A stretch of DNA of 64,000 nt from Desulfobulbus sp. Tol-SR (GTDB taxonomy: Bacteria > Desulfobacterota > Desulfobulbia > Desulfobulbales > Desulfocapsaceae): assembly GCA_000769715.1 (NCBI GenBank), contig JROS01000032.1:17395-81394 (forward strand). The letters are read 5' to 3'. Below the pieces are notes generated by a model that saw only the letters and a list, made by a program, of their open reading frames with translations, made no database searches and was not told the DNA's origin. Positions 16,141 to 25,333 of the stretch are shown in pieces; position 1 is the first letter of the stretch, and each line of letters opens with the position of its first letter. The position numbers and the translations under genes are program-made.

Positions 16141-18831
16141 CTAGAAGGTGCCGCCGACGCTGAAATCCCAGACGGAATTATCCTCGTCGTCGAGCGGGTC
16201 GAGGTTGTAACCCCAGACTATCTTCAACGGTCCCATCGGTGACAGCCAGTTGAGACCGACGCCGACCGACTCCCGGTAGGAATCGAGCGCCCAGTCCTCG
16301 TCGTCATCGAGGACCTGGCCGGCATCAAAAAATACCAGCCCCTGAACGCCCTGGCTTTCGGCAAGGGGAAAGAGAATTTCCCAGTTGGTGTACCACATCT
16401 TGTCGCCGCCGATTCGCTCGCCGGTAACGGGATCGATCGGACTGATATCGCCGTAATCAAAACCTCGCACGGTATTGATACCGCCGAGATAAAATCGTTC
16501 GTAAACCGGCAGCTTGTCGTTCTCATTTTCAAACACCTGACCTGCGGAGCCTTTGAAATGGAACACCGTCTTCCAGAACAGCGGAAAATACCAGCTGGTG
16601 GAGCCCTCCAGTTTGGTGAACTCGGCGTCGCCGGCGAATGGTCCTCCGGCATACTCAGCGCTGAGGAGGTGGTAACTACCCTTCGAGGCGTTGAGGATCC
16701 TGTCGCGGGAATCGCGTACGAGCGATACCTTGACGGCGCTGGTAACATGCAAGTCGACCGAATTTCTGATGACATAGGAGGCATTGTCGGAGACATCGGT
16801 CAGATCGGTATCGGTAAAACTGTACATGCCGATCATGCGCCATTTTTCCCAGACAGGATAGCCGACGCGGATATCTCCTCCCTGAGAATCCTTGGTGTAA
16901 TCGTCGTATTCGCGTTCGGTATCGAAGAGGTCGGCACCCCAGGACAGTTCGGAGTCGTTGAGCCGCGGGTTGGTATACCCGAGATTGTAACGGGAGCTTG
17001 AGCCGCCGATGTTGGTGGCAAGCGAGAGCCGGTCGCCCCGACCGAGGAAGTTGTTCTCGGAGATCTCGCCCATGAAGATCAGGTTGTCGACGGAACTGTA
17101 TCCCGCACCGATACTGAAAGTGCCGGTACTTTTTTCCTTGACGTCGATGACGATGTTCATCCGGGTTGGATCGAGAGAGGGCTCCGGAGTAATATTGACC
17201 TCTTCGAAATATTCAAGCCGCTGCAGGGCCTGGGTGCTTTCCCGCAAGGCCTTGGAATCGAAGATACCGCCCTCGGAAACCTTCAGTTCGCGGCGTATGA
17301 CATTGTCGCGGGTCCGGGTGTTGCCCTTGATCGAGATCCGGTCGATATAGACCAGTTCGCCTTTTTCAATCTTGAACACGACATCCAGCCGGCCGCCCGA
17401 TGCAGATTTTTTGATATCCGGCCTGACTGTGGCGAAGGCGTATCCTCTCTCGGCATAATAGTCGGTGATCTTGAGGATATCGTCGCGCATGACCTGGCGG
17501 CTCAGGAATTCTTCCTTACGGATGGAGAGCAGGTTGAGCAGATCGTCCTTGCCGGTGATCAGATCGCCGGCGATATCGATGGTCCCGACCTTGAACCGCG
17601 GCCCCTCCTCGACCATGAAGGTGAGGTAGAGCCATTCATCCTCCTGACGGATCGTGGGCTCGGAAATCCTCGCCTCGAGAAAACCGTGATTGTTGTAGAA
17701 GGCGACAATGCGACCGACATCCTGCTTGACTTCATCCATTTTCAGGGTGCCCGATGCGGTCAGCCAGCTGAACCAGCCTTTCTCGCTGGTTTCGATCTCG
17801 TCGGCCAGTTCATCGTCGTCAAAGGTCGTGTTGCCTTCGAAATCGATCTTCTTGATATAGATCTTGCTGCCCTCGTCGATGATGATCCGGACGACGGCGC
17901 CTTCATCACTGGGGAAGGTCGTTTCGGTCTTGACCTTGGTGTTGTAGTAGCCTTTGGATTTGTACAACTCCCGGATGGCCTCGACGGCTGTATTGATTTT
18001 CGCAGGATTGAGGATGAAGTGTTCCTTGATATTGGCCGCACTCTTGACGTCCTCTTCCTTGAGTTCGTCGATGCCCTCATACACCAGTGAGGCGATAACC
18101 GGTTTCTCCACGAGTTTGAAGACGATATTTTTTCCTTTCTCGGTTTCGCTGACATCGATCTGGACATCGTTGAAATAGCCCATCGAATAGATCGACTTCA
18201 GGTCCTCCCGCAACGTCGACGGGCTGTAAATATCCCCGACCTTGCTCTTGATCTTGCGCAGGATCGCTCCTGAATCTATACGTTTGTTGCCCTGCGGGGT
18301 GATGGTGGCGATCCGGAGGTCCTTGCCGGAGTAGAGAAGGATGTCGCCTATGACGGCGGCGATGCCGTCCCGCAGGGTTTCAACGGTGAGTCCATCCTTG
18401 AAATAATAGCGCGGCGCATTCGGGGTCAACAGATCGAAGACCTTGATATCGATGCTTATCTGTTTGCCGACATAGGTAAGACTGCCGGCAGCGACGTTGT
18501 CGAAGCCGGTGGTTTCCGCAATTTTCTGCATCTGCGGCACCGCTGGCGGCCAGGCCTTGGAGTAGTCAGCCATCGACTCCACCCTGGCGCGGGACAGCAT
18601 CGTCTGCCCGTTGCTGACAAGAGCCTCCTCCAGGAAGGTGTCGGCCTGTATCGCTAGTTTGTCCACATCCTGCTGACTGTTGATTTTCAGCGGCAGAAAG
18701 GCGGTATTCTGTTCGGCCGAGATGGCGGGACCGGCAAAAATGACCGTTGCAAGGGCAAAAAGTAAAAGCTGCAGAAGCCGGAACATGTGGAGATGACGGA
18801 CGGGAGACAGCGTTTTTCCGGTGTGATCCAT
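16141..18831 (-). CDS. bamA: outer membrane protein assembly factor BamA, with extra N-terminal domain
   Basis: POTRA repeats and C-terminal barrel ending ..LSPMGPLKIVWGYNLDPLDDEDNSVWDFSVGGTF; ..FYLGGINTVRGFDYG.. conserved VRGF motif. Signal-peptide start MDHTGKTLSPVRHLHMFRLLQLLLFALATVIFAGPAISA. Confidence 0.95.
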   Translation of the reverse strand: MDHTGKTLSPVRHLHMFRLLQLLLFALATVIFAGPAISAEQNTAFLPLKINSQQDVDKLAIQADTFLEEALVSNGQTMLSRARVESMADYSKAWPPAVPQMQKIAETTGFDNVAAGSLTYVGKQISIDIKVFDLLTPNAPRYYFKDGLTVETLRDGIAAVIGDILLYSGKDLRIATITPQGNKRIDSGAILRKIKSKVGDIYSPSTLREDLKSIYSMGYFNDVQIDVSETEKGKNIVFKLVEKPVIASLVYEGIDELKEEDVKSAANIKEHFILNPAKINTAVEAIRELYKSKGYYNTKVKTETTFPSDEGAVVRIIIDEGSKIYIKKIDFEGNTTFDDDELADEIETSEKGWFSWLTASGTLKMDEVKQDVGRIVAFYNNHGFLEARISEPTIRQEDEWLYLTFMVEEGPRFKVGTIDIAGDLITGKDDLLNLLSIRKEEFLSRQVMRDDILKITDYYAERGYAFATVRPDIKKSASGGRLDVVFKIEKGELVYIDRISIKGNTRTRDNVIRRELKVSEGGIFDSKALRESTQALQRLEYFEEVNITPEPSLDPTRMNIVIDVKEKSTGTFSIGAGYSSVDNLIFMGEISENNFLGRGDRLSLATNIGGSSSRYNLGYTNPRLNDSELSWGADLFDTEREYDDYTKDSQGGDIRVGYPVWEKWRMIGMYSFTDTDLTDVSDNASYVIRNSVDLHVTSAVKVSLVRDSRDRILNASKGSYHLLSAEYAGGPFAGDAEFTKLEGSTSWYFPLFWKTVFHFKGSAGQVFENENDKLPVYERFYLGGINTVRGFDYGDISPIDPVTGERIGGDKMWYTNWEILFPLAESQGVQGLVFFDAGQVLDDDEDWALDSYRESVGVGLNWLSPMGPLKIVWGYNLDPLDDEDNSVWDFSVGGTF

Positions 18832-19172
18832 GGCAGAGTTCCTTTCTGTTTGTGATGCCCCAGAGGATATGGCGGAGTGTATATGCATCGTCGGATGTGA
18901 ATGTATCAATGTTCTGTGGGTAAATAGTCTGACAAAACAGGTATTGCACTGTTCATGATAACCAAGGGTAAAAACCGTGATCATTATGCCATGTTTGGCA
19001 GGAAATGCAAAGACAGCAAATGGATATGAGCGAAATTGATCTCCGCCGATGGTGGTGGGTAGCTGAAGATTTCCTACAGGGCAAGCAATTGATCGACACC
19101 GTGGAATAATAAAATGAAAGCACAACTTTTGAGGGAATTTTCACAGCTCCGTTCCCTGCGGCAGCGGGGGTA

Positions 19173-19919
19173 TTGAACTCCATGCAGCTGCCGAAATCCT
19201 GGATGGTGATCTTTCTCGATCTGGTGTTTCCCCCTCGTTGTCTGCTCTGCGGCGCTTACCCCGGCTGGGAAAGTCGTGAACACCTGTGTCGGGACTGCAG
19301 GCAGGGGATCGACTTTATCCGGCCGCCGCTCTGCGCCTGCTGCGGAAAAATGATGGCGGCGGGGGAGCCGGGCCGCAGTCATCGCTGCCAGGACTGTCTC
19401 ATCCATCCGCCGCCATTCAGCGTCGCCCGTTCCTGTATCCGCTATGACCAGCCGGCAAGCCTCCTGCTGCATCGTTTGAAATACCACGGCGACACGTCGG
19501 TACTGCCCGGTCTCAGGCATATCATCGAGCAGGCCTCTCTTGCCGGGGTTCGCGACCCTGACATTATCGTACCCGTTCCCCTCTATCCAAAACGGCTGAA
19601 AGCACGGGGGCTGAATCAGGCCGTGCTCCTCTCCCGCCTGTTTTATCCCGGGCGCGAGCCCGATATCCGGTGCAACCTCCTCCATCGCATACGGGATACC
19701 CCTGCTCAGACTGCACTGAGCGGGGCAGCCAGGAGGAGGAATCTCCGATCCGCCTTCGTGGTAGCGGATATGGAATTCGTGAAGGGAAAGACGGTCTGTG
19801 TTGTGGATGATGTCTTTACCACCGGTACGACGGTTTCGGAATGCAGTCGAGCGCTTCGTCTGGCGGGGGCGAAAGAGGTCTATGTCCTGACCCTGGCCAT
19901 GGTTGTCGCTACAGCGTAG
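19173..19919 (+). CDS. comF: ComF family phosphoribosyltransferase-like protein
   Basis: N-terminal Cys motif CLLCGAYPGWESREHLCRDCRQGI...CACCGKMM and PRPP motif VCVVDDVFTTGTTVSE. Confidence 0.92.
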   Translation: MNSMQLPKSWMVIFLDLVFPPRCLLCGAYPGWESREHLCRDCRQGIDFIRPPLCACCGKMMAAGEPGRSHRCQDCLIHPPPFSVARSCIRYDQPASLLLHRLKYHGDTSVLPGLRHIIEQASLAGVRDPDIIVPVPLYPKRLKARGLNQAVLLSRLFYPGREPDIRCNLLHRIRDTPAQTALSGAARRRNLRSAFVVADMEFVKGKTVCVVDDVFTTGTTVSECSRALRLAGAKEVYVLTLAMVVATA

Positions 19920-20461
19920 TATATTCTGGTTTTGTTCAAAAAAATATGAGGTTAAAAATAAATTATTTTCTTGAAGAGTCGGAAATACGCACATCTCGCA
20001 ATGGCTGTAATGAAATATCGAGAAAAATTCAATATGGTCCACTAATTTTGAGAAATATTGAGTTGAATCTTTTTGTAAAACTGTTGATAAGTTGTGGGAA
20101 ATCATACTAAGCGGTCTATTTGACGATGGAAAAGCGCTATCGGCGCCAGGCCCCTGAGAATAAGGATTTAGAGAGGGAGTGGTCGGAGATTCAGGCTGGT
20201 TCGGGTCTTGCCGCTGTTAACAATAAGATGTTGCACTAATAAGAAATATCTCAATATCGTCTTTGACGGGAAATGGAAAATGGAGTTAATCATCCGCCAT
20301 CCAATGCGAGGCGGGAATCACGGTGAGGTCCCCCTTTTGTTTTTGGCTGAGCGGTGGTTCCCCGGCATTGGGTGATGAAGCGTACAGTATCGTTCATTTC
20401 TGCAGGATTGCCTTAAATGACTCTGAATCGCTTGGAAAACCTGTTACAGGAAGGATAGTGT
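19920..20461. other. candidate replication-origin region upstream of dnaA
   Basis: AT-rich 540-bp intergenic region with tandem TGTTGATAA (20082-20090) and TGTGGGAAA (20093-20101), 1 and 2 mismatches from TGTGGATAA; a further TGTGGATAG at 20523 inside dnaA. Confidence 0.35.
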
Positions 20462-21784
20462 ATGATTTGGGAGAAGACGAAAGAGAGATTGAAGGGCGCG
20501 TTGACGGAGAATGTCTATGCGCTGTGGATAGAACCGCTGGAGTGTGTCCAGGTTCAGGCTGAAACCCTGTTCCTCGCCAGCCCGGACAGGTACTTCAATG
20601 CGTACATTTCGCAACATTACCTGGGCTTGATCGAAGAAAAGATCAAGGAATGCGGGGGATCGTCGCGGAAGGTGGTGCTCTGTGAAAAGGAGGCGAAGCC
20701 GTTGCCGGTAACAACCGTCAAGGGTCAGATGCGTCTTCCCAGCGTACCGGTAAACACCACCCGGATCCGCGCCCTGCATCCCCGTTACACATTCGACGAG
20801 TTCATGGTCGGCGACTGCAATATCCTCGCCCACTCCGCCTGCCAGTCGATATCAATCAGCGAAGACCTGGTCGGTCCCTGCCTCTATATCAACAGTGGTA
20901 CAGGGTTGGGCAAGAGCCATCTGACCCATGCCGTGGCCCACAAGATCATCGCCGATTCGCCGATGACCCGGCTGCAGTATGTCACGGCCCAGCAGTTCGC
21001 CTCGGAGATGGTCCGCGGCATCCAGTCCAATACGATGGACCAGTTCAAACGCAAATATCACGACCACTGCGACATCCTGCTGGTCGAGGATGTCCACTCG
21101 CTGACCGGCAAGAAGAAGACCCAGGAGGAACTGAACGAGTTGCTCGACACCCTGGTCAAGTCCGGCAAGCGGGTGATACTGACCGCCAACAGCGCCCCGC
21201 GGGATCTGGTGGGGATCGACGATGAGTTCCGCTCACGGATGTCGGCCGGGCTGGTGACGAGCATCAAGCCGCCGGACATCGATACCCGTCTGCGCATCGT
21301 CGGCCGCAAGGCTGTCCAGCATCAGCTGGTGCTGGAGGAGAGTTATGTCGATTACCTGGCCCAGCATATCAGGGGCGATATCCGCAAGGTCGAGTCGGCG
21401 CTGATTGCGCTGCGGGCCAAGGCCTCTCTGCGGAAGGGGGATATCGATCTGGACCTGGTACGGGAAGTCGTGACCAGTGTCGTCGGGCATCAACAGGTGC
21501 TGACCTCGGCGATGATCGGCGATCTGGTCGGCAGCCAGTTCAAGGTCAGCGTCAAGGATATGCAATCCCGGTCACGGAAGAAGGTCATTACCTTTCCCCG
21601 TCAGGTGGCAATGTATCTGAGCCGGAAATATACCGACGAGTCCCTGGCCGATATCGGCAGGATATACAACCGGGACCATTCCACTGTCCTCCATTCGATC
21701 AAGGTGGTTACCAATCTGACCAACCGTGACACCTCCGTCAACGCCCAGCTCAACCTTCTGTCCGACAAGGTCAAGCAACTCTGA
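20462..21784 (+). CDS. dnaA: chromosomal replication initiator protein DnaA
   Basis: AAA+ ..YINSGTGLGKSHLTHAVAHKII.., ..DILLVEDVHSLTGKKKTQEEL.., RSR box ..FRSRMSAGLV.., domain IV ..YTDESLADIGRIYNRDHSTVLHSI. Confidence 0.93.
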   Translation: MIWEKTKERLKGALTENVYALWIEPLECVQVQAETLFLASPDRYFNAYISQHYLGLIEEKIKECGGSSRKVVLCEKEAKPLPVTTVKGQMRLPSVPVNTTRIRALHPRYTFDEFMVGDCNILAHSACQSISISEDLVGPCLYINSGTGLGKSHLTHAVAHKIIADSPMTRLQYVTAQQFASEMVRGIQSNTMDQFKRKYHDHCDILLVEDVHSLTGKKKTQEELNELLDTLVKSGKRVILTANSAPRDLVGIDDEFRSRMSAGLVTSIKPPDIDTRLRIVGRKAVQHQLVLEESYVDYLAQHIRGDIRKVESALIALRAKASLRKGDIDLDLVREVVTSVVGHQQVLTSAMIGDLVGSQFKVSVKDMQSRSRKKVITFPRQVAMYLSRKYTDESLADIGRIYNRDHSTVLHSIKVVTNLTNRDTSVNAQLNLLSDKVKQL

Positions 21785-21812
21785 TACGATAGGGTGAAAG
21801 AAACGATGACAG

Positions 21813-21845
21813 GGGAAGACCGTGCCTTCGGTCTTCCCTTTTTTT
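21813..21845 (+). terminator. Rho-independent terminator after dnaA
   Basis: GGGAAGACCG-TGCCTT-CGGTCTTCCC followed by TTTTTTT. Confidence 0.93.
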
Positions 21846-21872
21846 ATCGGGAGGATTCTTCCGGTGCCGGAT

Positions 21873-23273
21873 TCAAAAGTAAACGCCCTTGATCTCCGGA
21901 CCCTCGGGGTGGGCGCTGGAAGGTCTGAGGATCTGTTCGGCAGCACCGGTCGCGCTCCTGATCATATCGTTGATCCCGATACCCTCCCAGCCGAAACCAC
22001 AGACCGAAAGCCCCGGATGGTCCTGCACCACCTTGTCGCGCCAGGTCAGAAGCTGGCCATAGCCCCGTTCCAACTGGGGGATGCCGCTTTGCGGTCGGAG
22101 TACCGTACTGTAGACTGGATCACCGGGCAGATTGAGAACCTCGCGGACATCGTCAAGGGCGAGCCTGGTCATGGTCGCGTCGTCGAGGTGCAGGCGTTCC
22201 GGATGGCGACGGCCGCCGACGAGGGTTTCGCAGACGATATGGCCGGCCGGGGCCCGGCCGGGGAACATATTGGATGAAAAGAGCGTTCCGAGGGTGAACC
22301 GTCCTTCCTGTTCCGGGGTCAGGTAGCCGAATCCGGGCGGTAGAACGGCGCTGGGGCCGAACCCGAAGACCACCGTGGCAATCCATGCCTCCGGGACGGC
22401 GGCGATGGGCATGGTGGCATCGATGCCGGCCAGCAGGGTGAGAGAGGCATTGACCGGCAGGGCCAAAACCAGATTGGCAGCGCTATGGACTCCTTTCTCC
22501 GACTGTACCTGCCAGCCGGTTTCGGTGCGGGATATGGCCATGACCCCGCACTCGAGCAGCAGGTCGGTGCCTGGCTGCAGGGATTCGGTCAGCCGTTCCG
22601 CCAATCGGGACATGCCGTCGGGAAAACTGGTCATTGCCGGCATGGTTATCTTTTTCGCGGTGCCCGACCGCCTGGCCTGCAGCATCTTGCCTATCAGGCC
22701 GCGGATGACCGAGCCGTATTCCTTCTCGAGCCGGCGGATGCCGGGCATGACGTTGTCGATGGCCAGTTCGTTGAAGTCACCGGCATAGGTGCCGGTGAAA
22801 ACGGCATCGGCGAAGGGCAGGAGGGCTGGACCGAAACGGTGGTCCACCCACTTGGCGACTGTCGGTTCCCCGGCGAGCGGTCGGATCCAGAGATCGGCAA
22901 GCACGCGCAGTTTGGCCGTCCAGGGAACCAGCGGGGCCATCAGTATTTTGCCCGGGCTCTGCGGGATGCAGCGGAGCTGGCCGTGGAGATAGACATAGCG
23001 CACAAAGTGCTTGAGCGGGGCCTTGACGCACTCCCGGTCAAGTCCGGTCTCGGTGAGCAACGTCCGGCTCTCGGGACAGTTGTCGAGAAATCCATGCGGG
23101 CCGATCTCGGTGATATATCCCTGATCCCGATGCGTCCGGATCGCCCCGCCGGTTCGTCCCGATTTTTCGAGGACCAGGAAACGATGGTCGGGGGCATGGG
23201 TCTTCAGTTTGTGAGCGATTGTCAGGCCGGAGAGCCCGCCGCCAACGATGATGGTATCGAATTGTGCTGTCAT
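21873..23273 (-). CDS. hemG: protoporphyrinogen oxidase
   Basis: MTAQFDTIIVGGGLSGLTIAHKLKTHAPDHRFLVLEKSGRTGGAIRTHRDQGYITEIGPHGFLDN.. FAD-dependent PPO (HemY/HemG type). Confidence 0.9.
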   Translation of the reverse strand: MTAQFDTIIVGGGLSGLTIAHKLKTHAPDHRFLVLEKSGRTGGAIRTHRDQGYITEIGPHGFLDNCPESRTLLTETGLDRECVKAPLKHFVRYVYLHGQLRCIPQSPGKILMAPLVPWTAKLRVLADLWIRPLAGEPTVAKWVDHRFGPALLPFADAVFTGTYAGDFNELAIDNVMPGIRRLEKEYGSVIRGLIGKMLQARRSGTAKKITMPAMTSFPDGMSRLAERLTESLQPGTDLLLECGVMAISRTETGWQVQSEKGVHSAANLVLALPVNASLTLLAGIDATMPIAAVPEAWIATVVFGFGPSAVLPPGFGYLTPEQEGRFTLGTLFSSNMFPGRAPAGHIVCETLVGGRRHPERLHLDDATMTRLALDDVREVLNLPGDPVYSTVLRPQSGIPQLERGYGQLLTWRDKVVQDHPGLSVCGFGWEGIGINDMIRSATGAAEQILRPSSAHPEGPEIKGVYF

Positions 23274-23436
23274 TGCAGGGTCGAGGCAGAGGTGAATTTT
23301 CCAGTGAAGGTGCTGTTGTTCTTTACCAGGAATCCTTGATATCGGCAATGCAGGAATATCGGATCGAGGGGCCGTGTCCCGTGGGTGAAAGCGGAGATCC
23401 CGGCATTTTTGGAAGAGATCGCGCCGGCCGCCGCTA

Positions 23437-25161
23437 TCAGGCCGCCACCGATCGCGCCGGCCGCTGCTGTTCCTCGTCGAGGATTTCCTTCATATCCATG
23501 GCCTTGTCGAATTCATGGATTTCCTCTTCGGTGAGGAGGAGATTCTTCAGGGCGAATACCTGGAGCCGGCAGGACTGGTTGAACAGACGGTTGGCCATGA
23601 GCAGCGAGGCTATTTCCAATTCGTCGATCTCGCCACTGGCGGCCCTTTTCATGACTTCCTCGATGGCCTGTTTGTCCTTCTGTTCGAGGTGGAATACGAT
23701 TCGCAGGAGATCGCGGTACTGGTCACGGGGGTTGTCGCTCTCCAGCAGGTGATTGGTGTCGTAGTACAGTTCCACCAGACGGCGGCGAAACAGCTTGTAC
23801 TGGCGATTGAGGTGCTCATTGTCGGCACTTTCGAAGTCATCCAGATCGTTTTTGATCCCCTTGATGTTTTTGATGGAGTTCATGATATTGCGGGAGGCGT
23901 ATGCCATCCGTTCCAGTTCCTTGACCTCCGATTCTTCCAGCTGCGACCGCAGCATTTTGGCATAAAACTCTATGATTTCACCGTGCAGGAACTTTATGTT
24001 GTCATAGAGACCGGGAAGCGTGACGGGCCGTGGACTTCGTTCCAGGGGCAGGGCGTGGTCGAAGATCAGCTTGTCGTCGATTTTAAAGGTCCTGAGGCTG
24101 TACAACTGGGACTCTTCAAACAGATGGAGGATCTCCTTGCGCAGGGAAGCCGTGGCCGCGTCCGTGACTTCGGTCGGGGTATTGTTGATGTAGACGGCCA
24201 CCATCTCCTTGCGGTCCGGAAAAGCGCGGAGGAGAAAACGGGCGAGGATCCCGATGAAGGGGAAAAAGACCACGACGCCGGTGACGTTGAAGAGGGTATG
24301 AAAGAAGGCCAGGGCCATGACGGCGTCGCTCGAGATATCGAAGAGGGTGGGAAACAGTCGCGACAGGGGGCGCACAAGGGGAAAGGCCAGGATCCCGGTA
24401 CCCAGATTGAAAATCAGATGACTGGTGCTCACCCGCTTCTTGGATGGAATTCCACCGATGGAACCGAGGAGAACGGTGACGGTGGTGCCGATATTGGCGC
24501 CGATGACCATGGCCATCGAATGCTCCAGGGTGAGCAGGCCGCCGTTGAGCCCGGTCAGGATGATGGCGATGCTCGCCGAACTCGACTGCATCAGGGCCGT
24601 GATCAGGATGCCGATGAGCAGGAAGACCCAGAGCCCGTAATGGCCGATGGCGTTGAGGTCGATATGGCGGGCGAAGTTTTCCATCCCGGTCTTCATGAAA
24701 TCCAGTCCAAGGAAGAGAAACCCGAAACCTATCAGCAGCCGGCTGGCCTGGAAGAGTTTCGACGACGGGCCGAAGGCGATGAAGACCAGTCCCCCGAGGG
24801 CGATCAGGGGGAGGGCGAAGACCTCGATATCCAACTTGAAGCCGAAAATAGCGACGATCCAGGAGGTCAGGGTGGTGCCGATATTGGCGCCCATCATCAC
24901 CCCGATGCCGTTCTGCATCGTCATCACCCCGGCCCCGACGAAGGCCAGGATCATCAGCGACACCGCCGAACTGGACTGGAGGATGGCGGTGATGAAGGCG
25001 CCGCTGCCGATGGCGCGGAGGCGGCCGGAGGTATAATATCTGATCATCTGCCGGAAGGCCTTGCCGGACATGGCCCTGACGGCGTCCTCCAGCATGTACA
25101 TCCCATACAGGAAAATGGAAAGACCGGCCAGGAGCTTCCAGATGTCCAGGGATTCAATCAT
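23437..25161 (-). CDS. Na/Pi cotransporter family protein with PhoU-like C-terminal domain
   Basis: Inverted QSSSA repeats: ..ITAILQSSSAVSLMILAFVGAGVMT.. and ..ITALMQSSSASIAIILTGLNGGLL..; ..GANIGTTLTS.. / ..GANIGTTVTV.. Confidence 0.95.
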   Translation of the reverse strand: MIESLDIWKLLAGLSIFLYGMYMLEDAVRAMSGKAFRQMIRYYTSGRLRAIGSGAFITAILQSSSAVSLMILAFVGAGVMTMQNGIGVMMGANIGTTLTSWIVAIFGFKLDIEVFALPLIALGGLVFIAFGPSSKLFQASRLLIGFGFLFLGLDFMKTGMENFARHIDLNAIGHYGLWVFLLIGILITALMQSSSASIAIILTGLNGGLLTLEHSMAMVIGANIGTTVTVLLGSIGGIPSKKRVSTSHLIFNLGTGILAFPLVRPLSRLFPTLFDISSDAVMALAFFHTLFNVTGVVVFFPFIGILARFLLRAFPDRKEMVAVYINNTPTEVTDAATASLRKEILHLFEESQLYSLRTFKIDDKLIFDHALPLERSPRPVTLPGLYDNIKFLHGEIIEFYAKMLRSQLEESEVKELERMAYASRNIMNSIKNIKGIKNDLDDFESADNEHLNRQYKLFRRRLVELYYDTNHLLESDNPRDQYRDLLRIVFHLEQKDKQAIEEVMKRAASGEIDELEIASLLMANRLFNQSCRLQVFALKNLLLTEEEIHEFDKAMDMKEILDEEQQRPARSVAA

Positions 25162-25333
25162 GGGCATGGCCAAGGATCAAGGATGATTGAACAACGTCGG
25201 TTGCCGGTAGTCCGGGGGAGCGTCGACCACCGCAGGGGAGTATGCACGAAATGAATCGATACTGCAGAGCCACGCATCGCGATCGGCTTGAGCAGCAGGC
25301 GGCAGTCGAGAGCTGAGGAGGCAGAGGCCGCGG

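Noticed and set aside
23515-25254. 579-aa plus-strand ORF opposite Na/Pi cotransporter
   Set aside because: Compositionally biased antisense frame (E/G/D/Q rich); no RBS or domain support.
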